Of a DNA stretch of 64,000 nt, positions 41,683 through 51,590 are shown piece after piece. The first letter of the stretch is position 1. Every line of letters begins with the position of its first letter. Source of the DNA: an uncultured Bacteroidales bacterium (lineage in GTDB: Bacteria; Bacteroidota; Bacteroidia; Bacteroidales; Bacteroidaceae); the NCBI GenBank assembly GCA_945787885.1, contig CALZJF010000006.1, forward strand, positions 28,377 through 92,376, written 5' to 3'. The notes beneath the pieces are model-generated. The model saw only the letters and a program-made list of their open reading frames with translations. It was not told the DNA's origin and ran no database searches. The position numbers and the translations under genes are program-made.

Positions 41683-43032
41683 TTAATTTTTGCAGACCTC
41701 GCCCTTGAGCGTCGCACTCGAGGCTTCGAGAATGCGTACGCGGAGCGTCTGCCCGATATGTAGCGTCTGCGTGTTGCCATCTGCGTCCGTAAAACATCTC
41801 GGCACGATGACCACCTTGTTTTGCTCCGTCCGTCCGAACAGCTCCTCGCGGCTTCGCTTGCTCACCCCTTCGATGAGAATATCCGCCTCACGTCCCACCC
41901 AAGCCAAGTTCGCCGTGAGCGAAAGCTCGTTCTGCACCGCAATCAGTTCGTTAAGGCGGCGAATCTTCACCTCTTCAGGAATGTCGTCGGGGAAATGCCG
42001 TGAGGCAAACGTGCCAGGGCGTTCTGAATATTTGAACATGAACGCCGAGTCATAGCCCACCTCGCGCATGAGGCTGAGTGATAGCTCGTGGTCAGCCTCC
42101 GTCTCTCCGCAGTAGCCTACGAATATATCGGTCGATATGGCACAGTCTGGCACGATGTTGCGTATCGCAGCCACTCGCTCAAGATACCATTCGCGCGTAT
42201 ATTTCCTGTTCATGCGTTCCAGCACGGCATTGCTGCCGCTCTGCACGGGCAGATGGATATGTCGGCAGACATTCGGCTCCTCGGCAATCACGCGCAGTGT
42301 CTCGTCGCTCATGTCTTTAGGGTGCGAAGTGGAAAACCTGATACGCATTTCCGGCACAGCCTGCGCCACGGTGCGAAGCAGTTCGGGGAAACGTATCATC
42401 TCGCCCTCCGGTGTCTCAAACTGGTAGGAATTGACGTTCTGCCCCAGCAGCGTCACCTCCCGGCATCCATGCTGCATCAAATCCTTCACCTCGGCGATGA
42501 TGCTCTGCACATCCCTGCTGCGCTCCCGTCCGCGTGTGTAAGGCACGATGCAGTAATGGCAGAAGTTGTTGCATCCGCGCATGATGCTGACGAATCCACT
42601 GATCTTCGTGCCATGCAGACGTTGCGGCATGATGTCGCGATAGGTCTCCGTCAGCGAAAGTTCGATGTTGATGGCCTTATGTCCCATCTCCGCCTGCGCG
42701 ATGAGGTCAGGCAGCGAAAGATAGGCATCAGGTCCGGCCACGAGGTCGCAGTGGTGGTTCTCGAGTAAATCCTCCTTGACGCGTTCTGCCATACATCCCA
42801 GCACACCGATGATGAGCGGACGCTTGCGCCGCACGGCGTTGAGTGCTTCCAGCCGGTGGAAAATCTTCTGCTCAGCATTGTCGCGTACGGAGCACGTGTT
42901 GAGGAAGACGGCGTCAGCCTCATCAATTTTTTCTACCGTGTCGTAGCCCGCCATTTTCATCACGCTTGCCACGACCTCAGAGTCTGCCACGTTCATCTGG
43001 CAGCCGTATGTTTCGATATAGAGTTTCTTCAT
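41683..43032 (-). CDS. miaB: tRNA methylthiotransferase MiaB
   Basis: The protein is 449 residues. The UPF0004 domain starts YIETYGCQMNVADSEVV and holds the three cysteines of the auxiliary cluster (in YGCQMN, NTCSVRDNA and VLGCMAERV). The radical-SAM site is RGCNNFCHYCIVPYTRGRE (CX3CX2C, about residues 155-173). A C-terminal TRAM domain ends the protein. It methylthiolates i6A37 in tRNAs. aroQ lies about 20 bp upstream on the same strand, so the two are probably one operon (aroQ-miaB). Confidence 0.95.
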   Translation of the reverse strand: MKKLYIETYGCQMNVADSEVVASVMKMAGYDTVEKIDEADAVFLNTCSVRDNAEQKIFHRLEALNAVRRKRPLIIGVLGCMAERVKEDLLENHHCDLVAGPDAYLSLPDLIAQAEMGHKAINIELSLTETYRDIMPQRLHGTKISGFVSIMRGCNNFCHYCIVPYTRGRERSRDVQSIIAEVKDLMQHGCREVTLLGQNVNSYQFETPEGEMIRFPELLRTVAQAVPEMRIRFSTSHPKDMSDETLRVIAEEPNVCRHIHLPVQSGSNAVLERMNRKYTREWYLERVAAIRNIVPDCAISTDIFVGYCGETEADHELSLSLMREVGYDSAFMFKYSERPGTFASRHFPDDIPEEVKIRRLNELIAVQNELSLTANLAWVGREADILIEGVSKRSREELFGRTEQNKVVIVPRCFTDADGNTQTLHIGQTLRVRILEASSATLKGEVCKN

Positions 43033-43053
43033 AATTCTTTTTAAGGTCAGCCT

Positions 43054-43497
43054 TTACAGAGTCGTCGTGCGCCCTGCCAGGGCCTCAATGGCCAAGCGAT
43101 AGGAGAGCGTTCCGAATCCGCAGATGACGCCGCAGCATGCCGCGCTGATGAGCGAGGTATGGCGGAAGTCTTCGCGCTGATGGACATTGCTGATATGCAC
43201 CTCAACGACGGGCAGGGGTGCGATGGCGCGGATGGCATCGTGCAGTGCGATGGAGGTATGCGTGTAAGCCCCGGCGTTCAGCACAGCCCCGTCGTAGCCC
43301 TCGCGCCAAGCTCGGTGCAGGCAGTCGATGAGGTCGCCCTCGTGGTTCGACTGGTAACAAGCAATCTCCACGCCCTGCGGCGCAAAGCGCTGGCGCAGCT
43401 CTTCCACCACGCTCTCCATGTTCGTGTTCCCATAGATGCCGGGCTCGCGCTGTCCCAGCAAATTGAGGTTAGGCCCATTGATAATGATGTATTTCAT
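43054..43497 (-). CDS. aroQ: 3-dehydroquinate dehydratase type II AroQ
   Basis: The protein is 147 residues from the ATG at 43497 (MKYIIINGPNLNLLGQREPG). Longer in-frame starts would overlap xerD and its promoter. Key parts are INGPNLNLLG (substrate pocket with Arg/Tyr in REPGIYG), YQSNHEGDLID, LNAGAYTHTSIALHDAI and VEVHISNVHQREDFRHTS. It catalyses the third step of the shikimate pathway. xerD diverges upstream, a pairing frequent in Bacteroidota. Confidence 0.95.
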   Translation of the reverse strand: MKYIIINGPNLNLLGQREPGIYGNTNMESVVEELRQRFAPQGVEIACYQSNHEGDLIDCLHRAWREGYDGAVLNAGAYTHTSIALHDAIRAIAPLPVVEVHISNVHQREDFRHTSLISAACCGVICGFGTLSYRLAIEALAGRTTTL

Positions 43498-43538
43498 AAT
43501 GTATGTACATAGATAACGTGTGCCACGGTGGCAACAGG

Positions 43539-43546
43539 CAAAAGTA
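43539..43546 (-). promoter_or_regulatory. -7 box TACTTTTG for aroQ
   Basis: Minus-strand TAnnTTTG match 42 bp before the start, back to back with the xerD box. Confidence 0.5.
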
Positions 43547-43621
43547 GCTGAAAATTTCAGAACAGCCAAGCATTTCCTGACTTTCTGCACATAAAACTGG
43601 GGGGGAAGAGGGCATTTGTCG

Positions 43622-43629
43622 TAACTTTG
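43622..43629 (+). promoter_or_regulatory. -7 box TAACTTTG for xerD
   Basis: Plus-strand TAnnTTTG match 52 bp before the xerD start. Confidence 0.55.
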
Positions 43630-43681
43630 CGCCACCATATTTCTTTTCGCAAACAAACCTTCAGCACCCACACATAGCACG

Positions 43682-44587
43682 ATGAATCCCGCCAACCAGA
43701 CCTTGTACGACCGCTACCGGCAGTATATCCTGCTCGAGCAGGGCCTTTCTGCCAACACCCGCGATGCCTATGAGCATGACGTGGAGCGTTTTACGGAATG
43801 GTGTGAGAGCGAAGGGTGCGATGTGCTGACCACCGACCTCGCCCTCCTCCATCAATACACCGAAGCCCTCTACGCCACCGATGCCGCCGCCAGTTCGATA
43901 GCGCGGATGCTCTGCGGCGTGCGCTCCTTCTTCCGTTTTCTCCAGCTCGACGGCATGATAGAGCAAGACCCCTCCGAGCTGCTCGAAAGTCCGCGCCTGC
44001 CGCGCCATCTTCCCACGGTGCTGACCGTGGAGGAAATTGACCGCATCAAGGCAGCCATCAATCTCGAAAAGCCCGAAGGCCAGCGCGACCATTGCATCAT
44101 CGAGGTGCTCTACAGCTGCGGACTTCGCGTCAGCGAGGTCTGCTCCCTGCGGCTCAGCGACCTCTTCCTCACCGAAGGCTTCATCCGCGTCATCGGCAAG
44201 GGCAACAAGCAGCGCATCGTCCCCATCTCGCCTGCGGCGATAGAGGAGATAGGCTGGTGGCTGGATATTCGCCGCACGGTGGATGTCATCCCGGAGGATG
44301 AAGACATCCTCTTCGTCTCCCTCACGCGCCGCAAGCATCTGACGCGGATGGCCGTCTTCCGCAATATCCGCCTCTATGCCGAGCGTGCAGAAATCAGCAA
44401 GGAAGTCTCGCCGCACACCTTCCGCCATAGTTTCGCCACGCATCTGCTTGAGGGCGGAGCCTCGCTGCGCGCCATACAGATGATGCTGGGCCACGAGAAA
44501 ATCTCGACGACGGAGATATACACGCACCTTGATCGCCGCTTCCTCCGCGAGCAAGTGCTCCACTATTTCCCCAGAAACCGCCGCTGA
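43682..44587 (+). CDS. xerD: Site-specific tyrosine recombinase XerD
   Basis: The protein is 301 residues, right for XerC/XerD. An N-terminal SAM-like core-binding domain (YRQYILLEQGLSANTRDAYE) precedes the catalytic domain. That domain has Arg in YSCGLRVSEVCSL, Lys in GKGNKQRIVP, HxxR in SPHTFRHSFATHLL, His in MMLGHEKIS and Tyr nucleophile in TTEIYTHLD. It resolves chromosome dimers at dif. The aroQ-xerD neighbourhood suggests a housekeeping copy rather than an integrase; XerD versus XerC is judged from context and overall similarity. Confidence 0.9.
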   Translation: MNPANQTLYDRYRQYILLEQGLSANTRDAYEHDVERFTEWCESEGCDVLTTDLALLHQYTEALYATDAAASSIARMLCGVRSFFRFLQLDGMIEQDPSELLESPRLPRHLPTVLTVEEIDRIKAAINLEKPEGQRDHCIIEVLYSCGLRVSEVCSLRLSDLFLTEGFIRVIGKGNKQRIVPISPAAIEEIGWWLDIRRTVDVIPEDEDILFVSLTRRKHLTRMAVFRNIRLYAERAEISKEVSPHTFRHSFATHLLEGGASLRAIQMMLGHEKISTTEIYTHLDRRFLREQVLHYFPRNRR

Positions 44588-44616
44588 CCCTTCGCCGTGC
44601 AGGGCGGAAAACACAC

Positions 44617-44653
44617 TGAGGGTGCGTCAGAACATTGTCTGACGCACCCTCAT
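44617..44653. terminator. Bidirectional terminator between xerD and pckA
   Basis: A 14-bp stem (GAGGGTGCGTCAGA with TCTGACGCACCCTC) with a short loop, followed by a T-rich run, between convergent genes. Confidence 0.8.
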
Positions 44654-44717
44654 TATTTCTGTGGCAAGCAGGCCATGAAGCTAAATGCCACTGCCTGCTC
44701 TGCGGTACAAGCAAGGA

Positions 44718-46322
44718 TTAGAGCTTCGGACCAGCAGCTACGAGAGCCTTGCCAGCCTCGTTCGTGGTGTACTTGGCGAAGTTCTTGATGAAGCGTGCAG
44801 CGAGGTCCTTAGCCTTCTCTTCCCAAACGCTGGCATCAGCATAGGTGTCGCGGGGATCGAGGATAGCGGGATTCACGTGGGGGAGTGCGGTGGGCACCTC
44901 GAAGTTGAACATAGGAATCATCTTCGTCTCAGCCTTGAGGATGGAGCCATCGAGGATGGCGTCGATGATACCGCGCGTATCGGGGATGGAGATACGCTTG
45001 CCCGTGCCGTTCCAGCCCGTGTTCACGAGATAAGCCTTGGCGCCGCTCTTCTCCATCTTCTTCACGAGCTCTTCAGCATACTTCGTGGGGTGGAGCTCCA
45101 AGAAAGCCTGGCCGAAGCAAGCCGAGAAGGTGGGAGTGGGCTCAGTGATGCCACGCTCCGTGCCGGCGAGCTTGGCGGTGAAGCCGCTGAGGAAGTAGTA
45201 CTGCGTCTGCTCAGGAGTGAGGATGGACACGGGAGGCAGCACACCGAAAGCATCGGCGCTGAGGAAGATGACATTCTTTGCAGCGGGAGCCGAGCTGACG
45301 GGCTTCACGATGTTCGTGATGTGGTTGATGGGGTAAGAGACGCGAGTGTTCTCCGTCACGCTCTTGTCGTTGAAGTCGATGGTGCCGTCTTCAGCCACGG
45401 TGACGTTCTCAAGGAGAGCGTTGCGCTTGATGGCGTTGAAGATGTCGGGCTCGTTCTCCTTGGAGAGACCGATGACCTTGGCGTAGCATCCACCTTCAAA
45501 GTTGAATACGCCATTGTCGTCCCATCCATGCTCGTCGTCGCCGATGAGGAGACGCTTGGGGTCGGTGGAGAGGGTGGTCTTTCCCGTACCGGAGAGTCCG
45601 AAGAAGATGGCTGTATTCTCGCCGTTCATGTCAGCGTTGGCAGAGCAGTGCATGGAGGCGATGCCCTGGAGAGGCAGATAGTAGTTCATCATGGAGAACA
45701 TGCCCTTCTTCATTTCACCGCCATACCAAGTGTTGATGATGACCTGCTCGCGGCTGGTGACGTTGAATGCCACGCAGGTTTCGCTGTTGAGGCCGAGCTC
45801 CTTGTAGTTCTCCACCTTAGCCTTCGAAGCATTGTAGATGACGAAGTTGGGCTCGAAGTTCTCCAGTTCCTCAGCGGTGGGCTGGATGAACATGTTGGTG
45901 ACGAAGTGAGCCTGCCATGCTACTTCCACGATGAAGCGCACAGCCATGCGGGTGTCCTTGTTGGCGCCGCAGAAGGCATCCACCACGTAGAGGTTCTTGT
46001 TGCAGAGCTCCTTCTTGGCAATGTCCTTGACGGTAGCCCAAACCTCCTCGCTCATGGGGTGGTTGTCGTTCTTATATTCTTCAGAAGTCCACCATACGGT
46101 ATCCTTGCTGTTCTCGTCCATTACGATGTACTTATCCTTGGGCGAGCGACCGGTGTAGATACCAGTCATGACGTTGACGGCGCCGAGTTCGGTCTGCTGT
46201 CCTACTTCAAAGCCTTCGAGGCCGGCCTTGGTCTCTTCTGCGAAGAGCTGCTCGTACGTGGGGTTGTGGAAAAGCACGGTCGAACCCGTGATACCATACT
46301 GGGTAAGATCTAAATTAGCCAT
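44718..46322 (-). CDS. pckA: ATP-dependent phosphoenolpyruvate carboxykinase PckA
   Basis: The protein is 534 residues from the ATG at 46322 ([20 protein letters not shown]). The longer in-frame ORF has no conserved extension. ATP-PEPCK motifs are [32 protein letters not shown], the kinase-1a loop [16 protein letters not shown] and metal-site [20 protein letters not shown]. In Bacteroidales it mainly fixes CO2 by making oxaloacetate in the succinate/propionate fermentation route. It appears monocistronic. Confidence 0.96.
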   Translation of the reverse strand: MANLDLTQYGITGSTVLFHNPTYEQLFAEETKAGLEGFEVGQQTELGAVNVMTGIYTGRSPKDKYIVMDENSKDTVWWTSEEYKNDNHPMSEEVWATVKDIAKKELCNKNLYVVDAFCGANKDTRMAVRFIVEVAWQAHFVTNMFIQPTAEELENFEPNFVIYNASKAKVENYKELGLNSETCVAFNVTSREQVIINTWYGGEMKKGMFSMMNYYLPLQGIASMHCSANADMNGENTAIFFGLSGTGKTTLSTDPKRLLIGDDEHGWDDNGVFNFEGGCYAKVIGLSKENEPDIFNAIKRNALLENVTVAEDGTIDFNDKSVTENTRVSYPINHITNIVKPVSSAPAAKNVIFLSADAFGVLPPVSILTPEQTQYYFLSGFTAKLAGTERGITEPTPTFSACFGQAFLELHPTKYAEELVKKMEKSGAKAYLVNTGWNGTGKRISIPDTRGIIDAILDGSILKAETKMIPMFNFEVPTALPHVNPAILDPRDTYADASVWEEKAKDLAARFIKNFAKYTTNEAGKALVAAGPKL

Positions 46323-47448
46323 TGGAGTAAAAAGTATTAAAAGGGTTTGTATTTCGGTTGTAGTGGGTTCAGCCGCCTCGTGGCAGATGGTTGCTGCGGC
46401 AGTGCCTGTCCGGACTGCGGAAAGCTCCGCCCGTGGCAGACGCGCGCGAGGCACACTGTTTTCCGCTGACAAAGATACGAAACATTTTCTCTCTTGTCGT
46501 CAAAATATTCTTCCTTCTTTCGTCTGTTGCATAGATTTTTAACACTTTTGCCACTTCTGATTGCAATATTGTCAAGGTAATGAAAGGTGGGTTTTCGCCA
46601 CATATATAAAAGATGAGTGCAGGCGAATGCGGCGCCCCTGACTGTGCGGGGCAGGCTCCCCCTCTCACGCCGTTTGCGCGGCAGGGCGGCAGTTGGGCAA
46701 AAAGGCATTGCGGGCGGCTCGCATCCACCCTCCTTGCCGCCGAAGTGCAGTGGCTGCCGATGCTGTGTGTTAAGCGATGTTAATATTTGTCCCCGCAATC
46801 CTCCGTTCCTCCATTCAGACCCCCGGAAATCCCCATCGTTCCAGAAAATTTTTTCTGCGCCCGCATTTGAGGCCGTGCTGAGCCATCGGCAATTGGCACG
46901 GGAAGCCCTGGCTGATTTCCATGAGCTTGCCGTTCCCTGAAAAGCCCGTTTCACCCCTCAGTTTGCTATCTGCCACCCCCGAAAACCCCTGTTTCGGGCA
47001 GGCAGGAAGCGTGAGGATGGCGTGAAAGCCCTGAGCCGAGCAGTCGTCCGGCAGAGACTTTACGCTGAAAATGACCACATTGCCCCCTCAAAGTCATCAC
47101 TTCTGCCCCGAAAAGTAGTCAGTTTCGCCCCTCCAAATGATTGCTTTTTGGCAAAAACTGCTGTGGAAACATGGAAAGCCTCGCCCGAAAAGGAGGGAAA
47201 ACAGGGCGAAAATGCCCGTTTTGAAGCCAAAACTGGGGGCGATGCTCCGTGCTTTCTGCCGTGAACGCCTGTTTTGCACGGTGCAGATGCCAAGGCGAGC
47301 CACGTTTTCCGCTGTTTTCGGGAGCAAATCCGTCATGGATTCTCCTCTCGGAAATTTCACATTCTTTAAGCAATATTCAGACGTTTTGGCGCGCGAAGAT
47401 GCACGCGCGAAGTCCGGAACGGCAGCCCGATGCCCCTGCCGCATGTCC
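46323..47448. other. 1.1-kb intergenic region
   Basis: No gene found. It holds a minus-strand TATCTTTG box (46468-46475) that may serve pckA, array E (47072) and GC-rich filler. Short ORFs here have no recognisable domain or start signal. Confidence 0.5.
47072..47160. repeat. Phased 22-bp intergenic array E (4 units)
   Basis: Units TGACCACATTG, TCATCACTTCT, TAGTCAGTTTC and TGATTGCTTTT start at 47072, 47094, 47116 and 47138, exactly 22 bp apart. Most carry CCCC then a C/A run. Nearly the same as array D. Confidence 0.8.
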
Positions 47449-47497
47449 AAAAAAACGCCCTGAGTACGCAGCGGTGCTTGCCGCGTACTCAGGGCGT
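47449..47497 (-). terminator. Terminator of the C1 peptidase gene
   Basis: A 15-bp perfect stem (ACGCCCTGAGTACGC, 47455-47469, with 47483-47497) is followed on the minus strand by six T. Confidence 0.88.
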
Positions 47498-47521
47498 CGG
47501 TAAGGGTCAGGGAAGTCGGAA

Positions 47522-48742
47522 TCAGATGCCGAGCTTCTTGCGGATGTCGGCAGGGATGGCGTTCTTGTTGATGACGATGTTCATCGTCTTGTAAGCCACG
47601 TAGGGCTTGCTGACGTACCAGAATCCCTTGTAGGGTCCATAGTCGCCCCAAGAGTTCTTCATCATGAAGTATTCCTTGCCGTTCTGGTCTTTGGCGATAC
47701 CGTAGATTTGCATGCCGTGGTCGTCAGTGGTCGTCCAGTTGTCGTAGCCCTCTTGGCGCATTTCCTGCGTGATGGTCTTCTCGCCGGCATTGTCGGACGT
47801 CTGGTAGGTCACGCCCTGTTTCTCGCCCGTCCAGCGGCTCTGGTCGCTGCCGACGGCTTCCGTGCCATCGTCCACGGGCACGGTGGCCACGCATTTGTTC
47901 TTGCCCGTGCGGCGTGAGAAGCCGTTTTCGCTCACATCGGCACCCCAAGCGAAGGTCCAGCCATTGCGAACCGACTCTTCCATGACACGCATAAACTCAT
48001 CGAGGGGGAGGTTGTAGCTGCTGCCCCAGCGCCAGTTGTCCTGAATCTCAAGGATGAACTGGCTGTAGAAGGGGTGGTGCGTATAGCTCGTGAGCGACAC
48101 ATAGTCAGCGGGGTCAAGCGTCAGGTAGTCCTTGACGAAGGATTTCGGGGTGTACTTCTTGCCCTTGTAGGTAAACTCGGTGGGGCATACGCCGAAATAG
48201 TTGTCGAGCATGTGCTGCACGTCCTTCTTCCAGATGGGGTTGATCTTTCCGGCGTCGCTCTTTGCGATTGCCTTGAGGTAAGCCTCCATGGGCGGGAAGA
48301 AGTTGGTGAAGTTGAAGAGCGAGTCGCCGTAGTTCGTGATGGGGTAGGGCATGCCGGCGCCTTCGGGGATGAGGCCATAGTGGTCCATGCAGTAGATGGC
48401 ATCGTAGAAGCTGCCGCCCTGGCTGAAGCTGGCATCGCCATGCGTACGCACGTGGCGGTCAGCGCGGTCGGTGTAAGTCTTGCTGACGAGGAAGCTCTCG
48501 CAGAGGTCGATGTCCGTCATCTCAGGGTGCTTCTTCAGCACTTCGCTCTCCAGGAAGGCGAGGCTGGAGTAGCTCCAGCAGGTTCCGCTGTTCTTCTGGT
48601 TCTTGATGCTCGTGACAGGATTCTCCTGCACTGTGGTGAAGATGAGGGTGTCCTTGGGCAGTTCCTTCTTCTTGGGCTTAGCTGCCATGGCAGTGCCTGC
48701 CGCAAGCAGTGCGGCGAGGCCGATAATCAGAGTTTTTTTCAT
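47522..48742 (-). CDS. Exported C1-family cysteine peptidase (bleomycin-hydrolase/PepC-like)
   Basis: The protein is 406 residues with a signal peptide (MKKTLIIGLAALLAAGTAMA). Papain-fold catalytic residues are visible: Gln and Cys in NQKNSGTCWSYSSLAFLESE (Cys at about 54), His in DDHGMQIYGIAKDQNGK and Asn in MMKNSWGDYGPYKGF. Length and insertions fit the C1B aminopeptidase C/bleomycin hydrolase branch as found in Bacteroidales, where exported forms help digest peptides. It is monocistronic with its own terminator. Confidence 0.9.
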   Translation of the reverse strand: MKKTLIIGLAALLAAGTAMAAKPKKKELPKDTLIFTTVQENPVTSIKNQKNSGTCWSYSSLAFLESEVLKKHPEMTDIDLCESFLVSKTYTDRADRHVRTHGDASFSQGGSFYDAIYCMDHYGLIPEGAGMPYPITNYGDSLFNFTNFFPPMEAYLKAIAKSDAGKINPIWKKDVQHMLDNYFGVCPTEFTYKGKKYTPKSFVKDYLTLDPADYVSLTSYTHHPFYSQFILEIQDNWRWGSSYNLPLDEFMRVMEESVRNGWTFAWGADVSENGFSRRTGKNKCVATVPVDDGTEAVGSDQSRWTGEKQGVTYQTSDNAGEKTITQEMRQEGYDNWTTTDDHGMQIYGIAKDQNGKEYFMMKNSWGDYGPYKGFWYVSKPYVAYKTMNIVINKNAIPADIRKKLGI

Positions 48743-48811
48743 GAAAAATTAGTATGGAAGTTTGTTGATTATTCAGGAAGCAGAGTTGCTGCCAGCGAGG
48801 TGGCGGAGGCT

Positions 48812-50212
48812 TTATCCTGCTATGTAGGCCTCCACGTCGTCGGCATGATAGGGGATGCGCTCGTCGCCGAGGAATCGGCAGCCATCCGGCGTGATGAGCA
48901 CATCGTCTTCGATGCGAATGCCGCCGAAGTCGCGGTATTCGTCAATCTTGTCGAAGTTGAGGAACGCCGCATTCGTGCCTTCGCGCCGCCAAAGGTCGAT
49001 GAGGTCAGGGATGAAGTAAATGCCCGGCTCATCGGTTACCACATGGCCCACCTCCAGACGTCTGCCGAAGCGCAGGGCATTCGTGCCGAACTGGTCAAGG
49101 CGCGGCCGCGTCTCCTCGTCGAAGCCCACATGGATTTGGCCCAGGCCCTCCATGTCGTGCACGTCCATTCCCATCATGTGGCCCAGGCCGTGAGGGAGGA
49201 AGAGGGCGTGGGCGCCATGCTGCACAGCCTCCTCCGTATCGCCCTTCATCAGGCCCAAGGCCTTGAGGCGCTCCGTCATGAGGCGGCAGACATCGAGGTG
49301 AACGTCCATATACTTCACGCCCGGCTTGGCATGGGTGAGTGCCAAGTCGTGACAATCGACGACGATGTCATAGATTTCGCGCTGGCGAGTAGTGAACCTT
49401 CCGCTGATGGGCGTGGTTCGCGTATGGTCAGAGCAGTAGTGCTCCACCGTTTCTGCGCCCGCATCGCAGAGGAGCAGGCGTCCGGCTTCGATGGGGCGTT
49501 GTGAGGGGTAGCCGTGGAGGATTTCGCCGTGCATCGATATGATGCTCTGGAAGCTCGTCGTACTGCCATGGCTGGCGGCTATGCCATCAAGCTGTCCGCC
49601 GATGTATGCCTCCGTGATGCCCGGCTGCACTGCCAGGCGCATGGCAGCAGTGTGCATCAGATAGCCAATATGCGAGGCGCGCTCCAGTTCGGCAATCTCC
49701 TCCGCCGTCTTGATGCTGCGCAGCTTCACCACGGCATGAATGAGCGGCAGGCTGGCAGCCTCCTTCTGCTGCGACGGATGGAGGGCGAGCAAGTCCATCA
49801 GCTGAATCTTATGGTCAGAGCGGTAGGGCGGCAGGAAGTGGACTGTGCGGCCCTGCGCCTTCGCATGGCTGCAGAGCTCTGACAGCCACGCCGTGGGGCG
49901 CACGTGAGCGATTCCCGTCTCCTTCGCCATCTCGGCGACGCTCGTCACGCTGCCGTACCAGACGATGTCGTCAATGTCAATCTCATCGCCGACGAGGGTC
50001 TCCGCGCCGCTCTCGCAGTCGATGACGAGGGCGAGGCCATCGCGGTGCTGGCCGGTGAAATAGAGGAACGATGAATCCTGACGGAACTTATAGGCGTTGG
50101 CAGGATAGTTCATGGGCGAATCGTTGTTGCCAAGGAGCAAAATCAGACCGTTGCCCACCAATTCGCGTAGCGCATTGCGACGCTGTACGTATGTTTCTTG
50201 TGGAAAAAGCAT
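48812..50212 (-). CDS. pepP: Xaa-Pro aminopeptidase (PepP, M24B)
   Basis: The protein is 466 residues from the ATG at 50212. An N-terminal AMP_N domain (YVQRRNALRELVGNGLILL, NDSPMNYPANAYKFRQDSSF) precedes the pita-bread metallopeptidase domain. Metal ligands lie in LLLCDAGAETVEHYCSDHTRT (two Asp), FLPHGLGHMMGMDVHD (His), VVTDEPGIYFIPD (Glu) and GGIRIEDDVLIT (Glu). It removes N-terminal residues before proline. A TACCTTTG box lies at 50235-50242. Confidence 0.93.
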   Translation of the reverse strand: MLFPQETYVQRRNALRELVGNGLILLLGNNDSPMNYPANAYKFRQDSSFLYFTGQHRDGLALVIDCESGAETLVGDEIDIDDIVWYGSVTSVAEMAKETGIAHVRPTAWLSELCSHAKAQGRTVHFLPPYRSDHKIQLMDLLALHPSQQKEAASLPLIHAVVKLRSIKTAEEIAELERASHIGYLMHTAAMRLAVQPGITEAYIGGQLDGIAASHGSTTSFQSIISMHGEILHGYPSQRPIEAGRLLLCDAGAETVEHYCSDHTRTTPISGRFTTRQREIYDIVVDCHDLALTHAKPGVKYMDVHLDVCRLMTERLKALGLMKGDTEEAVQHGAHALFLPHGLGHMMGMDVHDMEGLGQIHVGFDEETRPRLDQFGTNALRFGRRLEVGHVVTDEPGIYFIPDLIDLWRREGTNAAFLNFDKIDEYRDFGGIRIEDDVLITPDGCRFLGDERIPYHADDVEAYIAG

Positions 50213-50234
50213 AGATTTTAGGGTTTTTCGTCCG

Positions 50235-50242
50235 CAAAGGTA
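50235..50242 (-). promoter_or_regulatory. -7 box TACCTTTG for pepP
   Basis: Minus-strand TAnnTTTG match 23 bp before the start. A plus-strand TATATTTG (50264-50271) points the other way, about 320 bp before the ATP-grasp-like gene. Confidence 0.5.
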
Positions 50243-50593
50243 ACCATTTTTTATAGAAATGATTATATTTGCACGCAAAATCTCCCCTGTTTTGCGGAAA
50301 AAGTCCTATGTATCAGTGGTTTTTGAAAAGCACTGGCGGCAGGAACCGTTGTCGGGGAGAGCTAAATGGCGAAGCCTTAGCGCGTTAGGCGCGATGGCGA
50401 AGGCCAGTGGCGGCCCATTAGCCATATATTTCTTCATCTTAACTAAACTTTCCGTCCTCATCCTGCATCTCTTCCACACCTTTGGCACTCTGTTTCTTGC
50501 CAAGGGTGGGGCGTTTTTTCCTTTGTGTCCTTTATATATAAGGTGGCGCTCAGGGAGGCATCCTGCCCGGAAGAGGCGTTTTGCCCCACGATT

Positions 50594-51550
50594 ATGGTTC
50601 TCCACGTTTTCAATCCCAGTCACGATGAAGCCTTGGCCTTCGGGTCGGGCGCCTATTGCCCCAGTTCGGCGGCGCGCCGCATGGGGAGTGCCTTCTGGGA
50701 TATTGCCAAATGGTGGAAAGCCCCCGACGACCTGATTCTCCGCCTGCCCGACGATGGCTCGCTGAAAGGCGTTGCAGCGCCTGACTGGGAGCGCATAGAG
50801 CGCATAGAGCCTTGGGGATGGGATGCCCACATCGTCCGCGTGTTGCAGCGTCTGGGAGCCCCCGCCCGGCTCTTGCCCTCGGCAGGAGATTTGGCGCGCT
50901 GGCGGCAACTCTCTTCGCGGCGAACGGCGGTGGCACTGCTGGAAATGCTGCGGCAGGCCTCGGAGCCAGACCCCGCTTATGCCTTCCTCCTGAAAGCCGA
51001 AAGCCGATGGTGTACCACGATAGCCGAAGTGCGGCAGGCGATTGCCGACTATGGCGGTGCTGCCATGCTGAAAGCCCCGTGGAGCTGCAGCGGACGTGGC
51101 GTGTGGGCTGCCGCCGCCCACGATGCCCCTGCCCTGCAGCGAGCCGTCAAGGTGCTGGCGCGGCAAGGGGCCATCGAGGCAGAACCGCTCTACGAACGCC
51201 TGGCAGACTTCGCCATGGAATATGAAAGCGATGGGCGCGGCGGAGTGAGATTCGAGGGATATTCCCTCTTCGCCACCAGCGAAAGCGGTGGCTATCAGGG
51301 AAATGTCGTCGCGCCGCAGGCAGAACTGGAGGCGCGCATAGCCGCCTATGGCATCTGCACGGCAGCCGAACTGCAGCGCCTGAGCCAGATTGCAGGAAGC
51401 GCGTTGGCAGCACTGGTGGGGCATGGCTATTCCGGACCGTTGGGCATAGATATGATGCTGACGCCGCAGGGCGTACACCCCTGCATCGAGGTGAACCTGC
51501 GACTGACGATGGGGCGCGTGGCCATCTGGCAGGCGCAGCATAAAGCGTAA
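50594..51550 (+). CDS. ATP-grasp-like protein of the FNPSHDEALA type
   Basis: The protein is 318 residues from the ATG at 50594. The opening MVLHVFNPSHDEALAFGSGAY marks a Bacteroidota-specific conserved family. Later parts resemble ATP-grasp enzymes: AAMLKAPWSCSGRGVW (nucleotide-binding Lys), EAEPLYERLADFAMEY and the late metal-site-like HPCIEVNLRLTMG (E-x-N-x-R). The reaction is not known; ATP-dependent ligation of a carboxylate would be expected from the fold. An APC permease follows 40 bp later on the same strand, so they may share a transcript. Confidence 0.7.
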   Translation: MVLHVFNPSHDEALAFGSGAYCPSSAARRMGSAFWDIAKWWKAPDDLILRLPDDGSLKGVAAPDWERIERIEPWGWDAHIVRVLQRLGAPARLLPSAGDLARWRQLSSRRTAVALLEMLRQASEPDPAYAFLLKAESRWCTTIAEVRQAIADYGGAAMLKAPWSCSGRGVWAAAAHDAPALQRAVKVLARQGAIEAEPLYERLADFAMEYESDGRGGVRFEGYSLFATSESGGYQGNVVAPQAELEARIAAYGICTAAELQRLSQIAGSALAALVGHGYSGPLGIDMMLTPQGVHPCIEVNLRLTMGRVAIWQAQHKA

Positions 51551-51590
51551 TGCAGACATTATCAACACCAAACTAAATATCGACTAAACC

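Noticed and set aside
43682-44587. xerD as an integrase of a mobile island
   Set aside because: It has standard XerC/D length and no C-terminal or N-terminal integrase additions, lies next to aroQ, and no att-like repeats or cargo are visible.
46337-46954. Minus-strand ORF of 205 codons upstream of pckA
   Set aside because: No recognisable domain, odd composition, and it covers the presumed pckA promoter.
46600-47071. Search for tRNA genes in the large intergenic gaps
   Set aside because: No cloverleaf with T-loop GTTCRA consensus was recognised by eye here or elsewhere; tRNAscan would be decisive.
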